A stretch of 64,000 bases of DNA from positions 205,806 to 269,805 of the forward strand of contig UCHV01000011.1 of the NCBI GenBank assembly GCA_900472395.1, read 5' to 3'. Positions 44,183-52,752 of this stretch are shown here, in pieces (the stretch's first letter is position 1; each line of letters starts with the position of its first letter). Origin of the DNA: Hyphomicrobiales bacterium (GTDB taxonomy: Bacteria; Pseudomonadota; Alphaproteobacteria; Rhizobiales; Rhizobiaceae). The notes beneath the pieces are model-generated. The model made no database searches. It had not been told where the DNA came from and worked only from the letters and a program-made list of their open reading frames with translations. A program made the translations under genes and the position numbers.

Positions 44183-45538
44183 TCAGACCTTCATCGTATC
44201 GCGAAGATGGTCCAGTCCGCCACGCAGTTTTTCGATCATCTCGTCCACTTCTGAATGGCTGATGACCAGCGGCGGCGAGGCCAGCATGCGGTCGGATGTG
44301 GCGCGCATCACAAGGCCGTTTTCCAGGCAGTGATTGCGAACCGCGACGCCCACATCGTCCGGCTTGGCGAAACGCGCGCGAGCGGCCCTATCGGGCGAAA
44401 GCTGCAAGCCGCCCATCAGGCCGACCACCTGCGCATCGCCCACCACCTCGTGATCTTCGAGGCTCTTCCAGGCTTTTGCAAAATACGGACCGATATCGTC
44501 GCGCACCCGCTCCACCAGCCCTTCGTTTTCGATGATCGTCAGATTGGCGAGTGCTGCTGCTGCCGCCACCGGATGGCCGGAATAGGTATAGCCGTGGTGG
44601 ATTTCTTCTTGCGCCAACACATCGGCCACGCGATCGTTGATCAATACGCCACCGATCGGCAGGTAACCGGATGACAGGCCCTTTGCGATGGGCGCCATGT
44701 CCGGCTCGACACCGAAATGCTGATGGCCGAACCATTCACCCAGACGGCCGAAACCGCAGATCACTTCGTCAATGACGAGAAGAACATTGCGCGCCTTGCA
44801 GATACGGGCGATCTCCGGCCAATAGGTGCTTGGCGGCACGATGACGCCGCCCGCGCCCTGCACCGGCTCCGCCACGAAGGCGGCAACCTTGTCTTCGCCG
44901 AGTTCGTCGATCTTGGCTTCCAGTTCGCGCGCCATTTTCAGGCCGAATTCTTCCGGAGAAAGATCGCCACCCTCGACAAACCAGAACGGCTGGCCGATGT
45001 GGTGAATGCCCTCGATCGGCAGGTTGCCCTGTTCGTGCATCAGCTTCATGCCGCCGAGCGAAGCACCGGCAACGGTGGAGCCATGATATCCATTGCGCCG
45101 GGCGATGACCTGCGTTTTCTCAGTTTTCCCCTGCGCCTTCCAGTAGACGCGTGCGAGCCGGAACCAAGTATCCGTCGCCTCGGAGCCGGAATTGGTGAAG
45201 AAAACCCGATTGATATTGGGACCCGCATGCTCGGTCACCTTTTGCGCCAACAGGGTAGCCGGTTCCGTCGTGGTGCCGAAAAAGGTATTGTAATAAGGCA
45301 GTTCCTGCATCTGCCGCGCTACGGCATCCGTAATCTCCTGACGGCCGTAACCGACATTGACGCACCACAGGCCCGCAAAAGCATCGAGATATTTCTTGCC
45401 GGAACCGTCGAAGATGTAGACGCCTTCGCCGCGGGCAATCAGCCTTGCACCCTTTTCGTTCAGCTCCGTCATCTTGTTGAACGGATGTATGTGATGGGCG
45501 GCATCGATGGCGGCGAGATTGGAAAGTTTGGCGGTCAC
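44183..45538 (-). CDS. Class III aminotransferase (putrescine/omega-amino acid:pyruvate type)
   Basis: A 451-residue PLP enzyme. GTG 45538 is chosen as start, with GGAG six bases ahead; the frame runs open to 45766 inside the divergent gene. Motifs are YLDAFAGLWCVNVGYGRQEI, FFTNSGSEATDTWFRLARVY, ARRNGYHGSTVAGASLGGM, DEVICGFGRLGEWFG and the PLP lysine in MAPIAKGLSSGYLPIGGV. It matches the putrescine-pyruvate or omega-amino acid group. The divergent puuA-like gene suggests a shared polyamine catabolic role. Confidence 0.9.
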   Translation of the reverse strand: MTAKLSNLAAIDAAHHIHPFNKMTELNEKGARLIARGEGVYIFDGSGKKYLDAFAGLWCVNVGYGRQEITDAVARQMQELPYYNTFFGTTTEPATLLAQKVTEHAGPNINRVFFTNSGSEATDTWFRLARVYWKAQGKTEKTQVIARRNGYHGSTVAGASLGGMKLMHEQGNLPIEGIHHIGQPFWFVEGGDLSPEEFGLKMARELEAKIDELGEDKVAAFVAEPVQGAGGVIVPPSTYWPEIARICKARNVLLVIDEVICGFGRLGEWFGHQHFGVEPDMAPIAKGLSSGYLPIGGVLINDRVADVLAQEEIHHGYTYSGHPVAAAAALANLTIIENEGLVERVRDDIGPYFAKAWKSLEDHEVVGDAQVVGLMGGLQLSPDRAARARFAKPDDVGVAVRNHCLENGLVMRATSDRMLASPPLVISHSEVDEMIEKLRGGLDHLRDTMKV

Positions 45539-45621
45539 GGCATGCTCCGTCTCATGATTGTGCAGTCGATTCTTAATTGCTACCAACGGGTTTCCGCAAC
45601 AGCATAACGACAGCAGCCAAA

Positions 45622-46971
45622 ATGACGTCCGCCAAAATGATTTCCGACCCGAAGAAACCACGCATCGAGATTGTGATCGTCGGCATGAATGGCGATCTGC
45701 GCGGAAAACGCATTCCCTCGGACGCGGCCGACAAGGTCTGGGCCGGTGCCGTTCGTCTGCCCACATCGACGCAGTCGCTGGATATCTGGGGGGATGACAA
45801 TGACGACATCACCCAGTTGTCGCTGGCTTTGGGCGATCCGGACGGAACCTGCGTTCCCGATCAACGCAGCCATGTGCCCATGCCCTGGGCGGCGGATGGT
45901 TCGACACAGGTTCTGGCGACGATGCACGAGCTCTCCGGTGAGCCGAGCTTCATGGATCCGCGCGCCATCCTCGCTTCCGTGGTTGCGAAATACGAAGCGC
46001 GCGGCCTGAAGCCGGTTGTCGCCACCGAGCTGGAATTTTACGTGGTGGAAGACGACTGGCGCGAGACGGGTAAACCGCAACCGCTGAAGAGACTTCAATA
46101 TCGCGATGAGCCGAACGGCTATCAACTCTACGACATGCGCGCCACCGACGCGCTTGACGATTATCTCGAGACCGTTCGCACTTACCTCGACGCCATGGAT
46201 CTGCCGGGCGATGCGACCACCGCCGAATTTGGCCCCGGCCAGTTCGAGATCAATCTGAAGCACCGCGCCGATGCGCTGGCAGCGGCCGACGATTGCCTTT
46301 ACCTGAAACGGGTCGCCGAACAGGCCGCTAGAAAACACGGGCTGAAATCCACCTGCATGGCAAAGCCGTACAGCGATCACGCCGGTTCCGGCCTTCACGT
46401 GCATGCCAGCATTCTCGATGCGCAGGGCCGGAACATTCTGGATGCCGAAGGTGGCGATCCGACGTTGCTCAAATCCATCACCGCCGGCATGCTGCAGACC
46501 ATGCGCGATGCGCAGCTGATCTTTGCACCTTTCGCCAATTCCTATCGTCGTTTCCAGCCGGGTTCATTCGCACCGGTGGATATCGACTGGGGCATCGGCC
46601 ATCGCGGCACGGCGATCCGCCTGCCGGAAACCGATGGGCCGGGAGCACGCGTCGAACACCGCGTCGCCGGTGCCGATGCCAATCCCTATCTGCTTCTCGC
46701 AGCGATATTGGGCGGCATGCTGCTCGGACTGGACAACACGCTCGATCCCGGCCCGATGACCGAACCCGGCCAAGACGTTCCTCCGGGCACGAAAAAGCTG
46801 ACGCATGATTTTCTGACGGCCGTCGATGATTTCTCCGTCTCGCCGTTTATTCGTGACGTTTTTGGCGCGCGCTATCAGAAGCTTTACGGCGATACCAAGC
46901 GCAAGGAGGCGATCGCCTATCTGCGCACGGTGAGCGATTTCGATTACCGGACATATCTGCCGAGGATTTGA
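45622..46971 (+). CDS. Gamma-glutamylputrescine synthetase-like (glutamine synthetase family)
   Basis: A 449-residue GS-fold enzyme. Active-site blocks are VVATELEFYVVEDDW, DATTAEFGPGQFEINLKH, DHAGSGLHVHASILD, NSYRRFQPGSFAPVDIDWGI and ARVEHRVAGADANPYLLLAA. The pattern is that of the PuuA branch, which joins glutamate to putrescine, and not of biosynthetic GlnA. Start at ATG 45622; the open frame begins 45 bases earlier. It is divergent from the aminotransferase with 83 bases between starts, which must hold both promoters. Confidence 0.88.
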   Translation: MTSAKMISDPKKPRIEIVIVGMNGDLRGKRIPSDAADKVWAGAVRLPTSTQSLDIWGDDNDDITQLSLALGDPDGTCVPDQRSHVPMPWAADGSTQVLATMHELSGEPSFMDPRAILASVVAKYEARGLKPVVATELEFYVVEDDWRETGKPQPLKRLQYRDEPNGYQLYDMRATDALDDYLETVRTYLDAMDLPGDATTAEFGPGQFEINLKHRADALAAADDCLYLKRVAEQAARKHGLKSTCMAKPYSDHAGSGLHVHASILDAQGRNILDAEGGDPTLLKSITAGMLQTMRDAQLIFAPFANSYRRFQPGSFAPVDIDWGIGHRGTAIRLPETDGPGARVEHRVAGADANPYLLLAAILGGMLLGLDNTLDPGPMTEPGQDVPPGTKKLTHDFLTAVDDFSVSPFIRDVFGARYQKLYGDTKRKEAIAYLRTVSDFDYRTYLPRI

Positions 46972-47138
46972 GACTGGCGGCAGAAGAAAGTGCGTCAATC
47001 GTGCTCATTGCAAAGCACGAAAAGGATCTTCCGTGCATTTTTTGACAGCCGTCACGCTGTCGCAACCTTACCGACCCCATGCTTGATCGCTGAGTTTTCG
47101 GGTGCACCAGAAAGCCGCGCTTGAATACACCTCAAAAT

Positions 47139-47172
47139 AGTGTAATTTACAAATACACTTTATGAGGGAGGA
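47139..47172 (+). promoter_or_regulatory. AT-rich leader with short dyad and ribosome binding site
   Basis: AGTGTA (47139-47144) and TACACT (47154-47159) form a six-base dyad in an AT-rich stretch that differs from its surroundings. GAGGGAGGA (47163-47171) follows and is the ribosome binding site of the next gene. The dyad may be an operator. Confidence 0.45.
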
Positions 47173-47178
47173 TTAAAT

Positions 47179-48018
47179 ATGGCCTATTTGGTGACACTTG
47201 ATGTATTTTCCGGGCGTGAAAACCCAACATGGGTAATTCCCGATAGTGAGGCGAACGATGTGAGAGCGCGGATACGCGAAACCGGAAAAGGTCTCGCCAG
47301 CGCAAGCCCTTCCGATATCCTGGGATATCGCGGAATTCGCATCACGCCGATCGAGCGACAGGATAGCGAAAAGGAACCGTTGCTGGAGAGCGGGGGAGAG
47401 GCTGACGGCTCGATTTACATTTCCAACATTCCCGAGCTCGAAGACTATCTGCTGGCCACGGGCGGCAGTCTGGTAGAAGACGTCGTAAGCCGGCATGTGA
47501 AGGAAATGTTGGCCCAACCGAATTTGCGCAATTCAAGCCCGCAAATGGCGGCAAGCTGCCCGCCATGCAATGCAGCGGATGCTCCGGCCTATGATCCGGG
47601 CTTCTGGAATATTCCGGCACGTCAGCCCTATAACAACTGCTACAACTACGCCAACAATCAAGCCACCAATACGTTTGCCCAGCCGGGCCGCGCGACAGGC
47701 AGGCCGATAACGGGGCTATCTTGCGGGGGAGTGCAGCCATCGGCGCAAAGTGACGGATTGATCCCTACGGCCAACTTTTCCGCGCCGTTGGCGCCGGGCA
47801 AGGGATGGTATGTTGCCTTGGTAATCTGGCCCGGCGTAGATTATCATTGGTATCGTCAGGACAACGTGGGCTGCTGGTCACACAAACCTGGCCAAACTGC
47901 TGTCCGGAATACGGATAATAGCGGCAACAGAATCACTGATCCAAGAACCTGCAATCGCGGCGGATATACCGATTTCTGCACATATATGAACACCGGCCGC
48001 TGGGCTCGCATCCGCTAA
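47179..48018 (+). CDS. Unrecognised two-domain protein; C-terminal Cys/His domain resembling a thiol hydrolase
   Basis: A 279-residue protein without signal peptide or membrane segment. Residues 1-110 form a domain beginning LVTLDVFSGRENPTWVI, with LGYRG at 49-53, also found in the next gene product. After a CPPC motif (127-130) comes a C-terminal domain with NNCYNYANNQ (Cys154), FAQPGRATG, WYVALVIWPGVDYHWYRQD (His223), CWSHKPGQ (His235) and NTDNSGNRITDP, ending YTDFCTY. A Cys154/His223 or His235/Asp triad would fit a papain-like peptidase or amidase. I have a memory of similar uncharacterised proteins but cannot name the family. Function is inference only. Confidence 0.7.
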   Translation: MAYLVTLDVFSGRENPTWVIPDSEANDVRARIRETGKGLASASPSDILGYRGIRITPIERQDSEKEPLLESGGEADGSIYISNIPELEDYLLATGGSLVEDVVSRHVKEMLAQPNLRNSSPQMAASCPPCNAADAPAYDPGFWNIPARQPYNNCYNYANNQATNTFAQPGRATGRPITGLSCGGVQPSAQSDGLIPTANFSAPLAPGKGWYVALVIWPGVDYHWYRQDNVGCWSHKPGQTAVRNTDNSGNRITDPRTCNRGGYTDFCTYMNTGRWARIR

Positions 48019-48071
48019 AGCCGGTTGAACGGAGTAAGAAGCAATCGTTGAATAACGAAAGGTGTTGAACT

Positions 48072-48416
48072 GTGCTCGCAACCGCTGTTTTGGATATATT
48101 GTCTGGATTGCCAAATCCCCAATGGGTGCTGGCTCCAGACGTGGCCAAACAGGTTTGCGATTTTATTCTGAGCACAGAACCGCTGACGGCTTTTCAGCAA
48201 GAAGCGCCCCCCGGTCTGGGTTACCGAGGTCTTCTGGTTGATTTGCCGGACTGCAGTGCGGCCGAGACTACCGTGCGCGTTTTCAACGGCTTGGTCAAAG
48301 TTGGCAACACCTTCTTCATGGACCGCGAACATCGTATCGAGCACCTCCTGCTGGACTCTGCAGGAGGTGCTGTCGATGCCAACCTGATCGAGTACGCGAG
48401 GAACTCGCTCAAATAG
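48072..48416 (+). CDS. Unrecognised small protein paralogous to N-domain of preceding gene
   Basis: A 114-residue protein read from GTG 48072. It matches the first domain of the preceding protein: TAVLDILSGLPNPQWVL against LVTLDVFSGRENPTWVI, PPGLGYRGLLVDLPD against SDILGYRGIRITPIE, and FFMDREHRIEHLLLDSAGG against IYISNIPELEDYLLATGG. It lacks the Cys/His domain. A gap of 53 bases separates the genes, so they are likely one transcript. It might be a partner, adaptor or inhibitor of the larger protein. A perfect 11-base-arm hairpin (48340-48371) lies inside its coding sequence. Confidence 0.68.
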   Translation: MLATAVLDILSGLPNPQWVLAPDVAKQVCDFILSTEPLTAFQQEAPPGLGYRGLLVDLPDCSAAETTVRVFNGLVKVGNTFFMDREHRIEHLLLDSAGGAVDANLIEYARNSLK

Positions 48417-48500
48417 CGAGCGAACGAAAGCATTCGCATCGACATGTGGTCAGGATCAGTCGAATGATGGGAACGAGTAAGGGCCCTCGAGCCCTCAAGC

Positions 48501-48986
48501 TCACTCCCTGCCGAACAACAGCGCCGAAACGATCTGGCCATGCGCCCGAACGGTGAAGGCATCCGTTCTTGCCTCGCGTACGGCAAGACGTTCCGCGGTC
48601 TCCGCCGGCGTTTCCAGAAGCTCCGCCAGCATGCGTTTGGCGCGCTGCTTTTCAGCGGATGCAACCGTATCGATGGCAATTGCGCCATCGCCGATATCGG
48701 TCTGCAATACGAATTCCTGCGGTGGAAAGTCCTCGCGCGCTTCGGTGATCAGATCGATCAGCGCCATATGCCAGACCTGCCGTTTCGGCATTCGCGGGTT
48801 TCGACGCCGCAGGTCGCGCACCTGTTGTTCCAGACGGCGGCAAAGCTCGGGCCGAACGGAGAATACCGCAGCGATCCCGGCCTTGGCCTCTTCGCAACTC
48901 GCGGCAAATTCGGGAAGCTCGAAAATGAAATCGGGTTCGACCGCCGCCGCGCCCGTTGAAAAAGTCGGATTATACGCAATACCCAT
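48501..48986 (-). CDS. Conserved helical protein, unknown function
   Basis: A 161-residue soluble protein with MGIAYNPTFSTGAAAVEPDF at the start, a helical middle (LCRRLEQQVRDLRRRNPRMP) and a charged C-terminal helix (SAEKQRAKRMLAELLETPAE). No membrane segment or signal peptide is visible and I recognise no domain. It is monocistronic, opposite to the two-gene pair on its left. Codon use is typical of the chromosome. Confidence 0.65.
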   Translation of the reverse strand: MGIAYNPTFSTGAAAVEPDFIFELPEFAASCEEAKAGIAAVFSVRPELCRRLEQQVRDLRRRNPRMPKRQVWHMALIDLITEAREDFPPQEFVLQTDIGDGAIAIDTVASAEKQRAKRMLAELLETPAETAERLAVREARTDAFTVRAHGQIVSALLFGRE

Positions 48987-49154
48987 AATTCTGGCCCGTT
49001 ACATTCGGACAGGAAAAAGAGGCTCTCATGCCTCCTGCCTGATAAAAAGCCCCGAAGGGATATCCGAACGCTAGGCCCCGTATGCTTAAGGCGGTCTTAA
49101 ACGCGGCTACCAGTTATCATCTAGCGACTGGCGCCGAGCCATCTACACCATTGA

Positions 49155-50060
49155 TCACGCCACCTGCGGGGCCACCAGAACCTTCAATTCACCGGCGTGG
49201 ATGCGAAGATGCACGTCGCGCGCCATGGGCAGAAGTTCCCCGTCGATGACACAACGCACATCATGGCGTGTCTTTGGAAAATGAAGCTCGATCGATGTTG
49301 CGGTCATGGCCGTCACCGCCGGGTTTTCTTTCAGCCTGCCGCGCAGAATATCGAGAAACAGCTTCATTGCCGTCGGCGGCGTCAGCGGTTCGGCGATATA
49401 AAAGCCGAGCTTTCCGCCGGTCAGATCGTCGGCATACATCAGCGCATCGCGACCGAACTCATTGTTGGAAACGGAAATGGCGGAAACCTTGTGATGGCCT
49501 TCGTCATCGCCGGTGCGGAACTCCACTTCGAAGACAGGCGGATTGAACACCACGCCAAGCGCTGCACGGGTGCTTGCGCGTATCTTTCCCAGTCGCGAGG
49601 CAAAATTCATGCTGTTGCGATAACGCACCATGCGCGAGTGCATGCCGGCGGAAAACTGGTGAATGAACGTATGTTCGTTGGCGGTGGCGATATCGACCTC
49701 AATCACTTCACCCTTGGCCAGCACGTCCAGCACCTGAAAGATATCGAGCGGCAACTTCAGAGAGCGGGCAAACAGGTTCATCGTGCCGGCGGGAACCACG
49801 CCGAGCGCCAGTCCATGCCGCCAGGCAATCGCCGCGGCAGCGGAAATCGTGCCGTCGCCGCCACCGGCAATCAGGCCTTCGACCCCAGGTTCGTCGGCTG
49901 CCTTTTCCATGGCTTCGACCACCTGCTTGCCGGCGACCACACGGCAATCGATCTCATGGCCCGCATCGCGAAAAATCTTCTCGGCACGGTCGGCATAGGC
50001 CACCATGTCGGTGGTGCGGAATGTGCCGCCGTCGCGGTTGAAGATTGCTACGAGCTTCAT
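49155..50060 (-). CDS. Diacylglycerol/lipid kinase family protein (YegS/LCB5-like)
   Basis: A 301-residue protein of the DAG kinase catalytic family. The nucleotide-binding motif GLIAGGGDGTISAAAAIAWR is at about residues 62-81, followed by GVVPAGTMNLFARSLKLPLD. The C-terminal beta domain has MYADDLTGGKLGFYIAEP and CVIDGELLPMARDV, family blocks seen in YegS. It phosphorylates a lipid, but which one is unknown. It is divergent from the MFS gene over 294 bases. Confidence 0.88.
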   Translation of the reverse strand: MKLVAIFNRDGGTFRTTDMVAYADRAEKIFRDAGHEIDCRVVAGKQVVEAMEKAADEPGVEGLIAGGGDGTISAAAAIAWRHGLALGVVPAGTMNLFARSLKLPLDIFQVLDVLAKGEVIEVDIATANEHTFIHQFSAGMHSRMVRYRNSMNFASRLGKIRASTRAALGVVFNPPVFEVEFRTGDDEGHHKVSAISVSNNEFGRDALMYADDLTGGKLGFYIAEPLTPPTAMKLFLDILRGRLKENPAVTAMTATSIELHFPKTRHDVRCVIDGELLPMARDVHLRIHAGELKVLVAPQVA

Positions 50061-50270
50061 CGGTCTCTTTCAGGTGGCGGATGGGATATTTCAGCGGTTG
50101 ACGGCCCGCGCGATAACGCGGGAACAGGAAATTGGTTGCGAGGACTGCACTTAGCAAGATCGATGCTGACAAAAAGCTGACTGGCAAAGATGACACACAA
50201 TTGCGTGATCGCAAAAACTCGATTCGTTCACCTCTACCGTGCTGCACAATCCTATGTTAGCATCGCGTCA

Positions 50271-50332
50271 AGATCATTTGATGATCTACACCTCCAGCGC
50301 GGGCAAGCCTCACGGCTTCGCCCGTTCTTTTT
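50271..50332 (+). terminator. Leader hairpins with intrinsic terminator upstream of MFS gene
   Basis: A small hairpin AGATCAT-TTG-ATGATCT (50271-50287) is followed by a ten-pair stem CGGGC-AAGCC (50300-50309) with GGCTT-C-GCCCG (50314-50324), one bulged C and loop TCAC, then TTCTTTTT (50325-50332). Between them is ACACCTCC, an anti-Shine-Dalgarno-like stretch. It ends 22 bases before the MFS start, so it is either an attenuator of that gene or the end of a small RNA. Confidence 0.6.
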
Positions 50333-50354
50333 GCGCTCAGCAACCATCAAAATT

Positions 50355-51575
50355 ATGACCGATATTTCCATGCACAAGTCTGCACCTGTTCGCGGCGAGG
50401 CTTTGGCCCTATCGCCGCTTGCCATCATTCTCATTGAAATTGCCCTTGCGGTCGGCGGCTTCGGCATCGGTACCGGCGAGTTCGTCATCATGGGTCTGTT
50501 GCCAGACGTGGCGAAAACCTATGGCGTCAGCGTTCCGACATCCGGCCATGTGATCAGCGCCTATGCCCTGGGCGTCGTGGTCGGCGCGCCGATCATCGCC
50601 GTACTTGCCGCCAAGATGACCCGCCGCAGCCTTCTCCTTTCATTGATGAGCGTTTTCGCCATCGGCAATATCCTGAGCGCCATGGCGCCCGATTTCTATA
50701 CATTTACAGTGCTTCGCTTCATCACCGGCCTGCCGCATGGCGCCTATTTCGGCGTGGCCGCATTGGTTGCCGCCTCCATGGTGCCGCCCAACAAGCGCGC
50801 CCGTGCCGTCGGCCGCGTCATGCTCGGCCTCACCATCGCCACGCTGGTCGGCACACCGATCGCCAACCTTCTCGGTCAGTCACTGAACTGGCGTGCTGCG
50901 TTTTATCTGGTCGGCGGCATCGGTGCATTGACCGTGGCGCTGCTCTGGTATTTCCAGCCGCGCGACAGGGTGGCGGAAGGCGCCAGCATCAAGCGCGAAC
51001 TCTCCGCCTTTGCTCGCGGTCAGGTCTGGCTGACGCTCGGTATCGCGGCTGTCGGGTTCGGCGGCATGTTCTCGGTGTTTTCCTATATCGCCCACACGAC
51101 CACCCAGACCGCCGGCATGCCGGTCGCCATGGTCTCCGTCGTGCTGGCGCTGTTCGGCATCGGCATGAATGTCGGCAATATCGCCGGTTCGCGGCTGGCG
51201 GATATATCGCTGACCGGCACGATCGGCGGAACGATGATCTTCAATGTCATCGTCATGACCATCTTCGGTCTTGCCGCGCAATATCCGGTCATCCTGTGCC
51301 TCTGCGTTTTCCTGATCGGCTGCGGTTTTGCCGCCGGTCCCGCGCTGCAGACACGCCTGATGGATGTCGCGGCCGATGCGCAGACGCTGGCCGCCGCCTC
51401 CAATCACTCCGCCTTCAATATCGCCAATGCGCTCGGCGCATGGTTGGGCGGCCTGGTGATCGCCATGGGCTGGGGTTTTGCCGCCACCGGTTATGTAGGC
51501 GCCTTCCTGTCCGTCTGCGGTTTGCTGGTTTTCCTCGCATCGATGGCGCTTGAAAAGAAAAACGCCGCCGCTTGA
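50355..51575 (+). CDS. MFS transporter, AraJ/PbuE-like
   Basis: A 406-residue transporter with twelve hydrophobic segments. The helix-1 motif GTGEFVIMGLLPDVAKTYGV and the loop after helix 2, LAAKMTRRSLLLSLMSVFAI, are typical of the AraJ/PbuE drug-H+ antiporter-like group, and the helix-4/5 block RFITGLPHGAYFGVAALVAA also fits. Export of purine bases or sugars is known for relatives; here the substrate is open. The start is placed at ATG 50355; MHK at 50370 is an alternative. The frame upstream covers the hairpin leader and is not coding. Confidence 0.88.
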   Translation: MTDISMHKSAPVRGEALALSPLAIILIEIALAVGGFGIGTGEFVIMGLLPDVAKTYGVSVPTSGHVISAYALGVVVGAPIIAVLAAKMTRRSLLLSLMSVFAIGNILSAMAPDFYTFTVLRFITGLPHGAYFGVAALVAASMVPPNKRARAVGRVMLGLTIATLVGTPIANLLGQSLNWRAAFYLVGGIGALTVALLWYFQPRDRVAEGASIKRELSAFARGQVWLTLGIAAVGFGGMFSVFSYIAHTTTQTAGMPVAMVSVVLALFGIGMNVGNIAGSRLADISLTGTIGGTMIFNVIVMTIFGLAAQYPVILCLCVFLIGCGFAAGPALQTRLMDVAADAQTLAAASNHSAFNIANALGAWLGGLVIAMGWGFAATGYVGAFLSVCGLLVFLASMALEKKNAAA

Positions 51576-51677
51576 GGCGAAAAGACCCGTGCGGCAGGGC
51601 CGATAGGTCTGCCGCACGCCTTGCACCCTCCCCGCCCACGCGCCATGTTCTCCCCAAGACAGATCGAGGAGACAAAC

Positions 51678-52694
51678 ATGCGCGCCGTCGGCTTCAATCG
51701 AAACCAGCCCATCACATCGGATACCGCCCTTGTCGACATCGATCTGCCGATGCCGGAACCGCAAAATCGTGACCTGCTGGTCGAGATCAGGGCCGTATCC
51801 GTCAATCCGGTCGATACCAAGACGCGCAAGAACGCCGTGGTCGAACCCGGCCAGTACAAGGTGCTGGGGTATGATGCGGCGGGCGTGGTGAAGGCGGTCG
51901 GCCCGGGCGTCAAACTGTTCAAGCCGGGTGACGAGGTCTATTACGCCGGGGCGATCAACCGCCAGGGCACCAATGCGGAATTCCATCTGGTCGATGAACG
52001 CATTGCCGGACCGAAGCCGCAGACGCTGAGCTTCGAGGAAGCCGCGGCGCTGCCGCTGACGGCAATCACCGCTTATGAAGCGCTGTTTCACCGTATGAAG
52101 GTGCAGGACAAGGTGCCCGGAGCATGGAATGCGGTCCTGTTGATCGGCGCGGCCGGCGGTGTCGGCTCGATTGCCATCCAGCTTCTGCGCGAATTGTCGG
52201 ACGTGACGGTCATCGCCACCGCATCGCGCCCGGAGACGCAGGCCTGGGTGCGCGAACTCGGCGCACATCACGTCATCGATCATTCCAGACCGCTTGCACC
52301 CCAGATTGCGGAGATGGCGATCGGTCAGCCGGGTTTCGTGTTTTCGATCACGCAGACGGACAAGCACCTGCCCGACGTTCTGGAACTGATCGCACCGCAA
52401 GGCCGCTTTTCGCTGATCGACGACAGCGCTGAGGTCATCGACCTGCGCCCGTTCAAGCGCAAATGTCTGTCTGTGCATTGGGAAATGATGTTCGCGCGTG
52501 CAGTCTTCCAGACGGCGGACATGATCGAGCAGTATAAGCTGCTCACGCACGTTTCCGAACTGGTGGATGCCGGCAGGATCCGCACCACGCTTTCGGATGT
52601 GCTCGGCCCCATCAATGCGGAAAACCTGAAAAAGGCGCATGCGCTGATCGAAGGTGGCACGACCCGCGGCAAGCTGGTTCTGTCCGGCTTCTGA
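51678..52694 (+). CDS. Zinc-type alcohol dehydrogenase-like (quinone oxidoreductase) protein
   Basis: A 338-residue MDR-superfamily protein. The GroES-like domain has VEIRAVSVNPVDTKTRKNAV and GYDAAGVVKAVGPGVKLFKP, and the nucleotide-binding domain has LLIGAAGGVGSIAIQLLREL. ALPLTAITAYEALFHRM is also typical. Structural zinc Cys are absent, as in the quinone oxidoreductase branch. It reduces quinones or enals with NADPH in relatives. GAGGAGA lies just before the start. It is alone between the MFS gene and the L,D-transpeptidase gene. Confidence 0.88.
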   Translation: MRAVGFNRNQPITSDTALVDIDLPMPEPQNRDLLVEIRAVSVNPVDTKTRKNAVVEPGQYKVLGYDAAGVVKAVGPGVKLFKPGDEVYYAGAINRQGTNAEFHLVDERIAGPKPQTLSFEEAAALPLTAITAYEALFHRMKVQDKVPGAWNAVLLIGAAGGVGSIAIQLLRELSDVTVIATASRPETQAWVRELGAHHVIDHSRPLAPQIAEMAIGQPGFVFSITQTDKHLPDVLELIAPQGRFSLIDDSAEVIDLRPFKRKCLSVHWEMMFARAVFQTADMIEQYKLLTHVSELVDAGRIRTTLSDVLGPINAENLKKAHALIEGGTTRGKLVLSGF

Positions 52695-52752
52695 CGCAGA
52701 AAGACCCGCCGTTATCGAACGGCGGGCCCCTGTCTCGAAAAGCAGGTAGGGA

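Noticed and set aside
50880..52640. 586-codon minus frame across MFS and alcohol dehydrogenase genes
   Set aside because: Spans two real genes of the other strand and has His/Arg/Gln-rich shadow composition.
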